A stretch of DNA of 14,896 nucleotides from positions 1 through 14,896 of the forward strand of contig DHGA01000072.1 of assembly GCA_002402545.1 (NCBI GenBank), read 5' to 3'. Below the pieces are notes generated by a model. That model searched no databases, was not told the origin of the DNA, and worked only from the letters and a program-made list of their open reading frames with translations. Below, one piece after another: positions 1-8,000 of this stretch (the stretch's first letter is position 1; the number at the start of each line of letters is the position of its first letter). The DNA is from Syntrophaceae bacterium UBA4810. Its GTDB lineage: Bacteria; Desulfobacterota; Syntrophia; Syntrophales; Smithellaceae. Both the position numbers and the translations under genes were made by a program.

Positions 1-1118
1 TCTCTGTCCGCTTCCGAGGCATAGCCGTAGTTGAAGCCCTGATTTTCCAGAAGCGTCCGATGCAGAGAATTTATGGAGCCGAAGGTAGTCTGGCTGTCAA
101 GCGTTCCATACTCGAATACCATCGGCAGATATTTTGCCCTGATAATTTTAGCGAGATATCCGGTAAAATCGCCGGTTACCGTATAGAAGCCCGCGGTATC
201 GCCCCAGTCGATTTTGTAGCCAACGAAAACTTTTTCCATCATCGCCGAAATCTCCGAATTGCGAGCGGGATTAGGGAACAGGTGCGCGGTGCCGTTTTTG
301 CCATAACCGGTATGCAGGTCGATGTTCATGACAAGGGGATAGCCGGCAGAATATTTTACAATGAAAGAACTGACGCTGACGATCTGCGGTTCCGGCTTTG
401 ACCCGCCATAATAGAGCCCTTTCGGGTATTCGTACTGTCCCTGCAGAACCGCCTGTCTAAGTACAGGCATTGACGCGCTGATAATCTTTTTTATGGAGCG
501 CAGATGGAAAAAGATATTTCCGGCACTGCGGGTTTTTACTTTTCCTTCCGGATTGATAAGGTCGGTAACCGCCGGATAGCCTGTATTCTTTGTCTGATAG
601 AGGTCGGGCGTGGCGGAGCAGTTGCGGTTCAGGTCAACATTGTTTTCCGTGGTGCGGCGGATATACTTGAAACCGTAGGGATTCAATCCATGAATAAAGA
701 GGAAGCCGGTATCATCCAGTATCTCGGCTTTCATAAACTCTTTCATGAGCATTGCCTGTATCGCGCTGCCCACATAACCTTCAATGCCGTGAGTTCCGGA
801 AGAGATAATGACAAGCCTTTTTTTCGCTTTTTGCGCGGGGACATAGAGAAGATCAACGCTCAAGTCATTGTCTTCTTTGGAAGGCACTTTGAACATCGCT
901 TTTTCAACGCCCTTGAGCTTCCGGGCAAGCAGGACTGAATTTGACCGAAACAGATCCCGCGCTTCATCGTAGGTTTCTTTATAAAACGCAAGCGCTTCGC
1001 TTTCCGGTATGACGTTGAGCTTTTTGGGTGAATAATAATTGTAATTAATCGTGGATATCAACAAAATAGCGCAAATTAATACCGCCAATGAAACTAAAAC
1101 AATCTTAAGTATTTTCAT
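1..1118 (-). CDS. DUF2817-type M14-like zinc metallopeptidase, membrane-anchored or secreted (C-terminus beyond window)
   Basis: The reading frame is open from an ATG at 1118 to the window edge, giving about 372 residues with no stop, so the gene is cut off. The first ~24 residues form a signal peptide or single N-terminal anchor (MKILKIVLVSLAVLICAILL), which places the domain outside the cytoplasm. Carboxypeptidase-like motifs follow in order: GTHGIEGYVGSA (the HxxE zinc pair), the arginine-bearing VDLNRN, DLHTGYG (third zinc His) and FEYGT (candidate catalytic Glu). This order fits the DUF2817 branch of the M14 fold; the substrate is unknown. A GGGAGG ribosome-binding site lies 7 nt before the ATG, and a good promoter lies about 50-80 nt upstream. 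The gene is divergent from the Fe-S gene at 1410. Family assignment is from motifs, not a search. Confidence 0.82.
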   Translation of the reverse strand, partial: MKILKIVLVSLAVLICAILLISTINYNYYSPKKLNVIPESEALAFYKETYDEARDLFRSNSVLLARKLKGVEKAMFKVPSKEDNDLSVDLLYVPAQKAKKRLVIISSGTHGIEGYVGSAIQAMLMKEFMKAEILDDTGFLFIHGLNPYGFKYIRRTTENNVDLNRNCSATPDLYQTKNTGYPAVTDLINPEGKVKTRSAGNIFFHLRSIKKIISASMPVLRQAVLQGQYEYPKGLYYGGSKPEPQIVSVSSFIVKYSAGYPLVMNIDLHTGYGKNGTAHLFPNPARNSEISAMMEKVFVGYKIDWGDTAGFYTVTGDFTGYLAKIIRAKYLPMVFEYGTLDSQTTFGSINSLHRTLLENQGFNYGYASEADR

Positions 1119-1172
1119 TTGTTTGCCTCCCTGTGTGGTGGTTTAGGAAAGATAGAATAATGATACGCGTCT

Positions 1173-1201
1173 ATATTATTTTAACCCCGGCCTTTTGTCA
1201 A
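1173..1201 (-). promoter_or_regulatory. Sigma70-type promoter of the DUF2817 gene
   Basis: Read on the minus strand, a perfect TTGACA -35 box (1196-1201) is followed after exactly 17 nt by TAATAT (1173-1178). Transcription would start near 1166 and give a leader of about 48 nt that contains the GGGAGG ribosome-binding site. Confidence 0.65.
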
Positions 1202-1279
1202 AAGTTATTAATAAAAAATATTGTTTAAAACTCCCCGCGGCAATCCGATCTATGTCTTCGCTATGAGCAAAAGGTTATG

Positions 1280-1308
1280 GGTTTTATAATGGATTAAATA
1301 ATAAAACC
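1280..1308 (+). promoter_or_regulatory. Candidate promoter -10 with overlapping inverted-repeat operator upstream of the Fe-S gene
   Basis: A perfect TATAAT lies at 1285-1290. It overlaps the left arm of a perfect 8-bp inverted repeat, GGTTTTAT (1280-1287) and ATAAAACC (1301-1308), separated by 13 nt. The arm centres are 21 bp apart, two helical turns, as expected for a dimeric regulator. No convincing -35 box is seen (TATGAG at the right distance), so the promoter may depend on an activator or may not be real. The leader to 1410 would be about 113 nt. Confidence 0.35.
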
Positions 1309-1409
1309 GTCCATATATTTTACAAGAGAAAATCACACAAGTTGTAATTATCCCCCGGTTTTGATAAAGATGCTTCGGCTAAATACAGCCACGAAAGGCC
1401 GCTTATAAA

Positions 1410-2468
1410 ATGAAAGATATCCATGAAAGATTACGTGATAGGCTCGAGGAGATGGCAACCGGTTACCCGGCCACGGCAAACGGCGTCGAGATTAAAATAC
1501 TACGCAAGCTTTTTAGCGAAGAAGACGCGGACATATTTCTGAAAATGGATATGCAGCCGGAAACGGTTCACGAGGTGGCATCGCGGCTGGAGGCTGATGC
1601 TTCCGAAATGGCGATAAAACTCGAAGGAATGGCCCGCAGAGGGCTTATCTTCAGGATCAAACAGGATGAAGAGCTCCGTTATTTTCCGCTTCCTTTCATT
1701 GTCGGTATCTATGAGTTTCAGTTAAACAACTTGGACATGCCGCTGCTGAAAGATATTTCCCAGTATTATCTTAATGGCTTGGGCGCCACGTTTCATGGAC
1801 AAAAAACGCCCCACCTGCGTTCCATTCCCATCAACGCCGAAATCGTAGCCGACAGCCCCATCGCCCCTTACGATGACGCGGCGGCCATCATCAGGAGTAA
1901 ATCACGCATTGCCGTTGCGGAGTGTTTTTGCCGCAAGGCCGTGCGTTTGTATGGAAAGACCTGTGTGCATCCCGCGGAAACATGTTTGCAGTTCGATACC
2001 TTTGCCGACTATTATGTGGAAAATAAAATGGCCCGATTTATCAGCACCGATGAAGCCCTGGCCATTCTTAAACAAAGCGAGGCGGAAGGCCTCGTTATCC
2101 ATATTCTGAATTCGCAGAAAGTTGAAGCCATGTGCTGCTGCTGCTCGTGCTGTTGCGGCATGCTCATATCGCTTAAGCTTTTTCCCTCTCCGGCTCTGAC
2201 CGTGAAAAGTAATTATGTATGCGTTTTTGATGAAAGCCTCTGCAATCTTTGCGGCGCTTGTGTGGATCGATGCACAGTGGGAGCGTTTCAAATGAAGGAT
2301 GAAAAAATTGAGTTTCACGCTGAACGTTGCATCGGTTGCGGTCTTTGTGTCACCATGTGTACCGGCGAGGCATTAAAACTTAAGAAAAAAGTTCACGAAA
2401 AACTATACACGCCGCCGGCAACCGTTTTTGATACTTTTGATGTGATGAGCAGGGAAAAAGCTAAATGA
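1410..2468 (+). CDS. Cysteine-rich 4Fe-4S dicluster protein with winged-helix-like N-terminus
   Basis: 352 residues. Residues ~1-95 look like a helical, winged-helix-like region (repeated charged helices, then GMARRGLIFRIK). A central cysteine set follows at C172, C174, C185 and C192. Residues 242-249 are CCCCSCCC, seven cysteines in eight positions. The C-terminus has two classical ferredoxin motifs, C278/C281/C284/C288 and C307/C310/C313/C317, which should bind two 4Fe-4S clusters. The protein is cytoplasmic, with no signal peptide or membrane segment. Proteins of this layout are common in anaerobic deltaproteobacteria and are usually annotated only as ferredoxin-like; the redox partner is unknown. 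The central cysteines could hold a further cluster (inference). The ribosome-binding site is weak (AAAGG about 11 nt before ATG). The gene seems monocistronic, since a repeat region follows. Confidence 0.88.
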   Translation: MKDIHERLRDRLEEMATGYPATANGVEIKILRKLFSEEDADIFLKMDMQPETVHEVASRLEADASEMAIKLEGMARRGLIFRIKQDEELRYFPLPFIVGIYEFQLNNLDMPLLKDISQYYLNGLGATFHGQKTPHLRSIPINAEIVADSPIAPYDDAAAIIRSKSRIAVAECFCRKAVRLYGKTCVHPAETCLQFDTFADYYVENKMARFISTDEALAILKQSEAEGLVIHILNSQKVEAMCCCCSCCCGMLISLKLFPSPALTVKSNYVCVFDESLCNLCGACVDRCTVGAFQMKDEKIEFHAERCIGCGLCVTMCTGEALKLKKKVHEKLYTPPATVFDTFDVMSREKAK

Positions 2469-2538
2469 ACAATAAAATTACAGAGCTTCAACCATAAAGT
2501 GGCGGTAAAAATGCGCTACCTGACCACACCATCACTAT

Positions 2539-2708
2539 GTCACTGCGAATCTGCAACAGGCAGATGAAGCACTCTCTCCCTTCTCGTCATTGCGAACGCA
2601 GTGAAGCAATCTCATGCGATATTACCTTCAGCCGGCATAAGCCGCCGTGGCAATCTCTTCTCTCTGGTATTCGCCGGATTTCGCCCCGCACAGCGGGGCT
2701 CCACCTTC
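2539..2708. repeat. 170-bp hairpin-rich repeat, copy 1 (direct repeat flanking the ATPase gene)
   Basis: This stretch aligns without gaps to 4053-4222 (offset 1514), differing only at 2543, 2657, 2665, 2668 and 2703. It contains short stems: ATCTGC/GCAGAT with a 5-nt loop (2549-2565), ATTGC/GCAAT, TCTGGT/GCCGGA (2663-2678, with G.U pairs) and a perfect GCCCCGC/GCGGGGC stem with a 3-nt loop (2683-2699). The core CGTCATTGCGAA resembles widespread intergenic repeats. Open frames through it (RHCERSEAIS-like peptides) are repeat translation, not genes. With the heptad array and the 2807-2832 hairpin it accounts for most of the gene-free stretch 2469-2853. Confidence 0.9.
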
Positions 2709-2752
2709 AGCCTTCAGTCTTCCGCCTTCAGGCTTAGGTCTTCAGTCTTTCA
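2704..2752. repeat. Heptanucleotide tandem array next to repeat copy 1
   Basis: Seven consecutive degenerate 7-mers follow the pattern CCTTCAG: three exact copies (2704-2710, 2711-2717, 2725-2731) and variants TCTTCCG, GCTTAGG, TCTTCAG and TCTTTCA. The corresponding place in copy 2 (4218-4224) holds one such unit, CCTTCCG, and no array. Confidence 0.75.
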
Positions 2753-2806
2753 ATTGTCAAGGGTAAAGACGTGACCCAAAATGTCCCCGGCTATATCGGA
2801 TGTCAC

Positions 2807-2832
2807 TCCGAAAAAGTCTTGACTTTTTCGGA
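2807..2832. repeat. Perfect 11-bp inverted repeat upstream of the ATPase gene
   Basis: TCCGAAAAAGT (2807-2817) and ACTTTTTCGGA (2822-2832) are exact complements around a CTTG loop. The structure ends 21 nt before the preferred ATPase start at 2854. There is no T-run after it on either strand, so it is not a clear intrinsic terminator; it could be an operator, a leader hairpin or a repeat remnant. Confidence 0.6.
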
Positions 2833-2853
2833 ATTCATGGGAAAATAGTCTCC

Positions 2854-3987
2854 ATGAAAAGATATCTCGAAAAATATATTCAGACCGATTTAAAGAAAAA
2901 AATTGTTTTGCTCACAGGTCCGCGGCAGGCAGGCAAGACAACGCTGGCAAAAATGCTCGCGGAAGCTTATGATTATTTCAATTACGACAACGCCGAGCAC
3001 CGGTTGGAGCTTTTGGAAAAGTCGTGGGATCGCGCTAAACCACTTGTTATCTTTGATGAACTTCACAAAATGAAAAATTGGAAATCCTGGCTTAAAGGCA
3101 TTTACGATACCGAAAAAATACCGCCTGCCATTATTGTTACCGGCAGCGCCAAATTGGAAGCCTATAAAAAAGTAGGCGATTCACTTGCCGGCAGATTTTT
3201 TGAATTCCGGCTTCACCCGCTTGATCTGAAGGAAATTAAAACCATTTTAGGTTCGCGGGATCTCGAGGAAAAACTAGACCGGCTTTTACAGATAGGCGGA
3301 TTTCCGGAACCATATCTTAAAGGCGACACGACTTACTATAATCGTTGGAAAAAGAGTCACCAGGATATAATATTAAAAGAGGACATGGTTGATTTGGAAA
3401 ATCTGAGGCAAATTACTTCTATCGAAACCCTGATTCATCTTTTAAAAAAGAAAATTGGAACACCAATATCCTATAAATCTTTAGCCGAGGATCTTCAGTG
3501 TTCGGACAAAACCGTAAAGCGTTGGCTGGCTGTGCTGGAAGCGCTATATATAGTTTTCAAAGTTTCACCGTTTCACAAAAACATATCACGCTCTCTTTTG
3601 AAAGCACCTAAATATTATTTTTATGACAATGGCCAGGTGCCCGATGAGCCGGGTAAGAAACTTGAAAACCTGGTTGCCTGTTCCTTACTTAAGGAAATGC
3701 ATTTTCGAGAAGATTGCCTTGGTGAAAAATGGAATCTTTATTATTTGAAAAACAAAGATGGGCGCGAAATTGACTTTTTCATTACCAAGAAGGAAAAACC
3801 CGTTTGCATGATTGAAGCAAAATGGAGTGATTCTGAAAAAAGCGCTAATTTTTCTTTTTTCGAAAAATATATAAAAGTTATAAAAAAAGTCCAGATTGTC
3901 AAAGAACTCCAGCGCGAAAAAACATATCCTGATGGCACGGAGATTCGTGCTGCTAAAAACTGGCTTTCTGAAATAAATTTGGATTAA
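2854..3987 (+). CDS. AAA ATPase with C-terminal DUF4143 domain
   Basis: 377 residues from the ATG at 2854. An earlier in-frame ATG at 2800 would translate through the 2807-2832 inverted repeat, and the family normally begins just before the ATPase domain, so 2854 is preferred. Visible motifs: Walker A GPRQAGKTT (22-30), Walker B LVIFDEL (64-70), sensor TGSA (96-99), then a helix-turn-helix-like stretch (SYKSLAEDLQCSDKTVKRWL, 206-225). The C-terminal DUF4143 region has LEN (270-272), REIDFF (304-309) and IEAKW (320-324). The spacing of E271, D307, E321 and K323 resembles a PD-(D/E)XK nuclease core. Length and order match the large AAA_14/DUF4143 family, whose cellular role is poorly defined. 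The gene stands alone between two 170-bp repeats, which suggests it moved or was trapped with them. Confidence 0.9.
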   Translation: MKRYLEKYIQTDLKKKIVLLTGPRQAGKTTLAKMLAEAYDYFNYDNAEHRLELLEKSWDRAKPLVIFDELHKMKNWKSWLKGIYDTEKIPPAIIVTGSAKLEAYKKVGDSLAGRFFEFRLHPLDLKEIKTILGSRDLEEKLDRLLQIGGFPEPYLKGDTTYYNRWKKSHQDIILKEDMVDLENLRQITSIETLIHLLKKKIGTPISYKSLAEDLQCSDKTVKRWLAVLEALYIVFKVSPFHKNISRSLLKAPKYYFYDNGQVPDEPGKKLENLVACSLLKEMHFREDCLGEKWNLYYLKNKDGREIDFFITKKEKPVCMIEAKWSDSEKSANFSFFEKYIKVIKKVQIVKELQREKTYPDGTEIRAAKNWLSEINLD

Positions 3988-4052
3988 GAACTTCCTATAA
4001 AAAGCCGCGATATTCGCACGGATTATCGGGTAGCAACACGATGGACAATTAC

Positions 4053-4222
4053 GTCATTGCGAATCTGCAACAGGCAGATGAAGCACTCTCTCCCTTCTCG
4101 TCATTGCGAACGCAGTGAAGCAATCTCATGCGATATTACCTTCAGCCGGCATAAGCCGCCGTGGCAATCTGTTCTCTCCGGCATTCGCCGGATTTCGCCC
4201 CGCACAGCGGGGCTCCGCCTTC
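4053..4222. repeat. 170-bp hairpin-rich repeat, copy 2
   Basis: This is the second copy, in direct orientation, of the repeat at 2539-2708, with 165 of 170 positions identical. The stem TCCGGC-ATTC-GCCGGA (4177-4192) is fully Watson-Crick here, and GCCCCGC/GCGGGGC lies at 4197-4213. It fills most of the gap between the ATPase stop (3987) and the end of the convergent GIY-YIG gene (4262). Confidence 0.9.
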
Positions 4223-4261
4223 CGCATCTCTTCTTTATTAATGGATTAAAAATGATTTTTC

Positions 4262-4951
4262 CTATTTTCTTAGTTCAGCTAATTGTACCCAATCACCAGG
4301 GGCTCGCTCATAATGCCAAAATTTCCATCCATTACATGTAGCCCGTTTACAGGCTTTTGCTGCTGCAAGAGAAGGTGTGCGATAGTCCTCTCCATCAAAT
4401 CTAATCAATCCGTTAGGCCTAATAAGAGCTTTTATAATTTTCCCTTTATAATAAGCGCGTAATTTATTTGATCCACTAAAGTACTTAGCTAAGACAGGTT
4501 GTTTTCCTATTGCTGTGTTTTCTTCTGCTTGTGCAATTTTTTTCTTACCCAACAGAAACATCAATTGATTTTTGTGTAACAAACGAACATCTCTCACAAA
4601 TTTTTTTTGGAGATCTTCTGATTTTTTGAATTTTCCTTTTTGTGCGTTTTCGGATGGCTTTGCAACACGGATAAGAAGGGACTCCATCTCTTTCAAATGG
4701 GTATGCCCAATAGTTAAATAAACACTAAAACGATTCCATGAATTCTTATGACGATCTTTCAAGTGCCTGCCAAGTCGCGATCGAAGATTGCTTGCTAAAC
4801 CAACATATTTGAGTTTATCTTCACGATATAAGGCATATACACCCTGCCGCTTTCGAACATATTGCTTGATAATATTTTGATATTTCTCCAAGGCAGCACG
4901 AGAGATACCTTCAAGATGCTGACTGACAAGCTGACCTTTGTTTGATCGCAT
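4262..4951 (-). CDS. GIY-YIG endonuclease domain fused to a RAMA domain
   Basis: 229 residues from the ATG at 4951. In-frame GTG (4960) and ATG (4957) also exist, but GGGGTG lies 6 nt before 4951 and fits a ribosome-binding site best. Residues ~37-92 carry a GIY-YIG nuclease signature: GVYALY (37-42), KYVGLASNLRSRLGRHL (48-64, with the expected Arg at 57) and a candidate metal-binding Glu in MESLL (~90). Residues ~162-227 look like a RAMA domain (restriction enzyme adenine methylase associated): YYKGKIIKALI, GLIRFDGEDYRTPSLAAA and NGWKFWHY. RAMA domains are predicted to read modified or hemimethylated DNA, so a modification-sensing nuclease is plausible (inference). It lies 90 nt downstream of hsdR on the same strand, as the last gene of the restriction-modification cluster. 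Confidence 0.78.
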   Translation of the reverse strand: MRSNKGQLVSQHLEGISRAALEKYQNIIKQYVRKRQGVYALYREDKLKYVGLASNLRSRLGRHLKDRHKNSWNRFSVYLTIGHTHLKEMESLLIRVAKPSENAQKGKFKKSEDLQKKFVRDVRLLHKNQLMFLLGKKKIAQAEENTAIGKQPVLAKYFSGSNKLRAYYKGKIIKALIRPNGLIRFDGEDYRTPSLAAAKACKRATCNGWKFWHYERAPGDWVQLAELRK

Positions 4952-5041
4952 TTTCATCACCCCGAACTTCTGTTTAAAAACTTTTTATTGTGCCTGCTTG
5001 GCTCCTCATCTTTTTATAATCATTTAATGCTTCGATAAACT

Positions 5042-8000
5042 TTATCGTTCCGTCCAGTAATCCGCCAGGACTTCCGCTTGCTTCAAAACCGTGTCGATGG
5101 CTTTTTGTTGTTTGTCGGGCGGATAGCCGTATTTATTTAATGTGCGTCGCACGATTACCATGAGCTTGGCGCGGGCGCTTTCTTTCATCGTCCAATCTAT
5201 TGTTGCATTTTTTCTAACCTTATCCGCAATTTCGCGGGCAATATTTTTTAACGTTTCGTCACCCAAAATTTTCACGGCGCTGTCGTTTATTTCCAATGCC
5301 GTGTAAAAAGCAAATTCATCTTTAGTTAATTTCAGCTTCTTGGCCAAGCCGTCCACCTCCCGAATTTGCCGGGCTATAGACAACAACTCCTCGATGATTT
5401 CCGCAGTAGTTAATAAATTGTTTTGGTATTTTTTAATTGCTGTCTCCAGCATTTCTAAAAGATTTTTACCCTCGGTAATATTGAATTTCAGCCGCACTTT
5501 GATTTCATCATTAAGAATCTTCTTCAAAAGTTCGATACCAAGATTCTTGTGTTTCATTGATTTTACGTCCTGAAGAAATTCTTCAGAAAGTAAAGATATT
5601 TCCGGTTTTTTGATTCCGGCGGCATCGAAAATATCCACAACTTCGGTTGATTCAACGGCTTGATTGACTATCTGGCGGATAGCCGATTCGTAATTCTTTT
5701 TATCGCCATTGTCTCCATTGCCCTCGAATTTAATTAAGCGGGCGCGGACGGCCTGGAAGAAAGCTATTTCATCCGATAAAGCCAGCGCATCTTTGTGGGG
5801 AACAGCCAGTGCAAAAAGCTGGGAAACCGCAGTGGATTCCTTGATAAAGCGTTCCTTGCCGTGATCCTGGGCGAGAATAAATTCTTCACTTTGCAGGATT
5901 ATGGAAAGGCGCTCTCCCGTACTGACCGTGAAAAATGGTTTATAATCAAACCCATAAAACAACTGGCGTACGACTTCAATTTTTTCGAGAAGCATGGCCA
6001 GAGCTTTTTCCTGTGTTTCCGCCGGGTCGCCTTTGCCGCCGGAGCTGGCATAGAAAGCAAGCGCCTCTTTTAGCGCGTTACCGATGCCGATATAATCAAC
6101 AACAAGCCCGCCCGGTTTATCCATGAATACTCTGTTTACACGCGCAATAGCCTGCATCAGAGTATGTTTCTTCATCAACTTATCGATATATAATGTATGC
6201 AGGCAGGGCACATCAAAGCCGGTCAACCACATATCCCGCACAATAACCAACTTCAAAGAATCCCGCGGATCTCTCATCCTTTCGGCCAGCACGCGGCGGC
6301 TTTCCTTATTTGTTCTATGATATACCGGAATCACCAGGCTTTCCGGGTCTTCCGGATCGAATCCCACTTTATCTGACGACGACGAGGTCATTACCACTTT
6401 CAGCTCGCCGTTTCTTAAATCTTCACTATGCCATTGGGGCCGGAGCGCAATGATTTCGTCATACAAAGCAACGGCAATGCGGCGGCTCATGGTAACAATC
6501 ATCGCCTTGCCTTCAAAAACTTCCGCCCGTTTTTCGTAATGGTCAATAATATCACGCGCCAGATTTTTCAGCCTTTTCGGATGCCCGACAATAGCTTCCA
6601 GCTTCGACCATCTTACTTTAGCCTTTTGCGATTCCGGCGCGCCGTCTTCATTCATTTCTTTGTCGAATTCTTCAATCAGTCTGCGTCCGTCTTGAGTCAG
6701 ATTAACTTTCGCCAAACGGCTTTCGTAATATATTTTTACCGTTGCTCCGTCTTCCACCGCCTGGGCAACATCATATATATCAATATAATTGCCGAACACC
6801 GCCGGCGTATTGATATCCGTACTTTCCACCGGCGTGCCGGTAAAACCGATAAATGTCGCGTTGGGTAAAGCGTCGCGTAAATATTTGGCAAAACCATAGG
6901 CAATACGTTTGCCGTTGGGCTTGCCTTTTTCATCTTTTACATCAATCAGCCGGGCATCAAAACCATATTGCGTGCGGTGCGCTTCATCAGCGATAACAAT
7001 AATATTGCGCCGCTCAGACAACATATCATAAACAAGATGAGAGGCCTCTGCGTTTGCCGGAATGTCCGGGAAAAATTTTTGTATAGTAGTAAACACGATA
7101 CCGCCGGAGGCCACTTTGAGCAGGGATTTCAAATGCTCGCGTGATTCCGCCTGCACCGGCGGCTGGCCCAGCAAGCTCTGTGAAGCCGCAAACGTATCGA
7201 ATAATTGTTGGTCAAGATCGTTGCGGTCGGTAATGACGACAATTGTCGGATTATCCAGTATGCGGATAAGTTTGCCCGTGTAAAAAACCATGGAAAGGCT
7301 TTTTCCCGCGCCCTGCGTGTGCCAGACAACACCCGCCTTGCGGGAGCCTTTTTCAGTTGCGGCTTCATGGGTGCTTTCCGCGGCTTTATTCACCGCATAA
7401 TATTGATGATAAGACGCGATTTTCTTCACGGTTTCAATTTGAGTTAATCCGGTTTGCGGGTCGATTTTTTTATCTTTTTCAAAAACAATGAAATTGCGGA
7501 TTAAATCAAGCAACGTAACTTTATTGAGCATACCGCCAATGAGCACCTTGAGTTGGCTTGACCGGCCTGATAAATCCTTACCAACATGCTCCGTTGTTTG
7601 CACTGTGGGAGGAATTTTCCATGGCTGATACCTGCTGAAAGCTGAGGATATTGTTCCGGCCTTTGCTTCCAGCCCATCGGAAATAACGCAGAAAGCATTA
7701 TAAAAAAATAGAGAAGGAATAGTTGCTTTGTAAGTTTGAATCTGGTCAAAAGCTTTGCGGATGGTCGCGTGCTCGTCTGCCGGATTTTTAAGTTCGACAA
7801 CCACCAGCGGCAGGCCGTTTACATATAAAATAACATCCGGCCGCTTATTCTGATTCTTTTCCACTACGGTAACCTGATTGATGGCATAGAAAACATTATT
7901 TTCGGGATTTAGAAAATCAATCAACCAGACTTTTTCTCCGCGTTCCTGACCGTCTTTTGTAACCGTAACCGGCACGCCTTCGGCCAGCAGCTTATGAAAT

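Noticed and set aside
60..938. Plus-strand open frames at 60-401 and 504-938
   Set aside because: They are antisense to the DUF2817 peptidase, whose motifs, signal peptide, ribosome-binding site and promoter are all on the minus strand.
2537..2737. Open frame encoding RHCERSEAIS-like peptides, and its twin at 4057-4341
   Set aside because: They are translations of the two 170-bp repeat copies. The same peptide arises wherever this repeat occurs, and neither has a ribosome-binding site or recognisable domain.
2800..2853. N-terminal extension of the ATPase from the ATG at 2800
   Set aside because: It reads through a perfect inverted repeat and adds residues atypical for the family. The domain starts right after the ATG at 2854.
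5340..7447. Numerous plus-strand open frames inside hsdR
   Set aside because: All are antisense to an intact 1090-residue HsdR with complete nuclease and translocase motifs, and none shows a recognisable domain.
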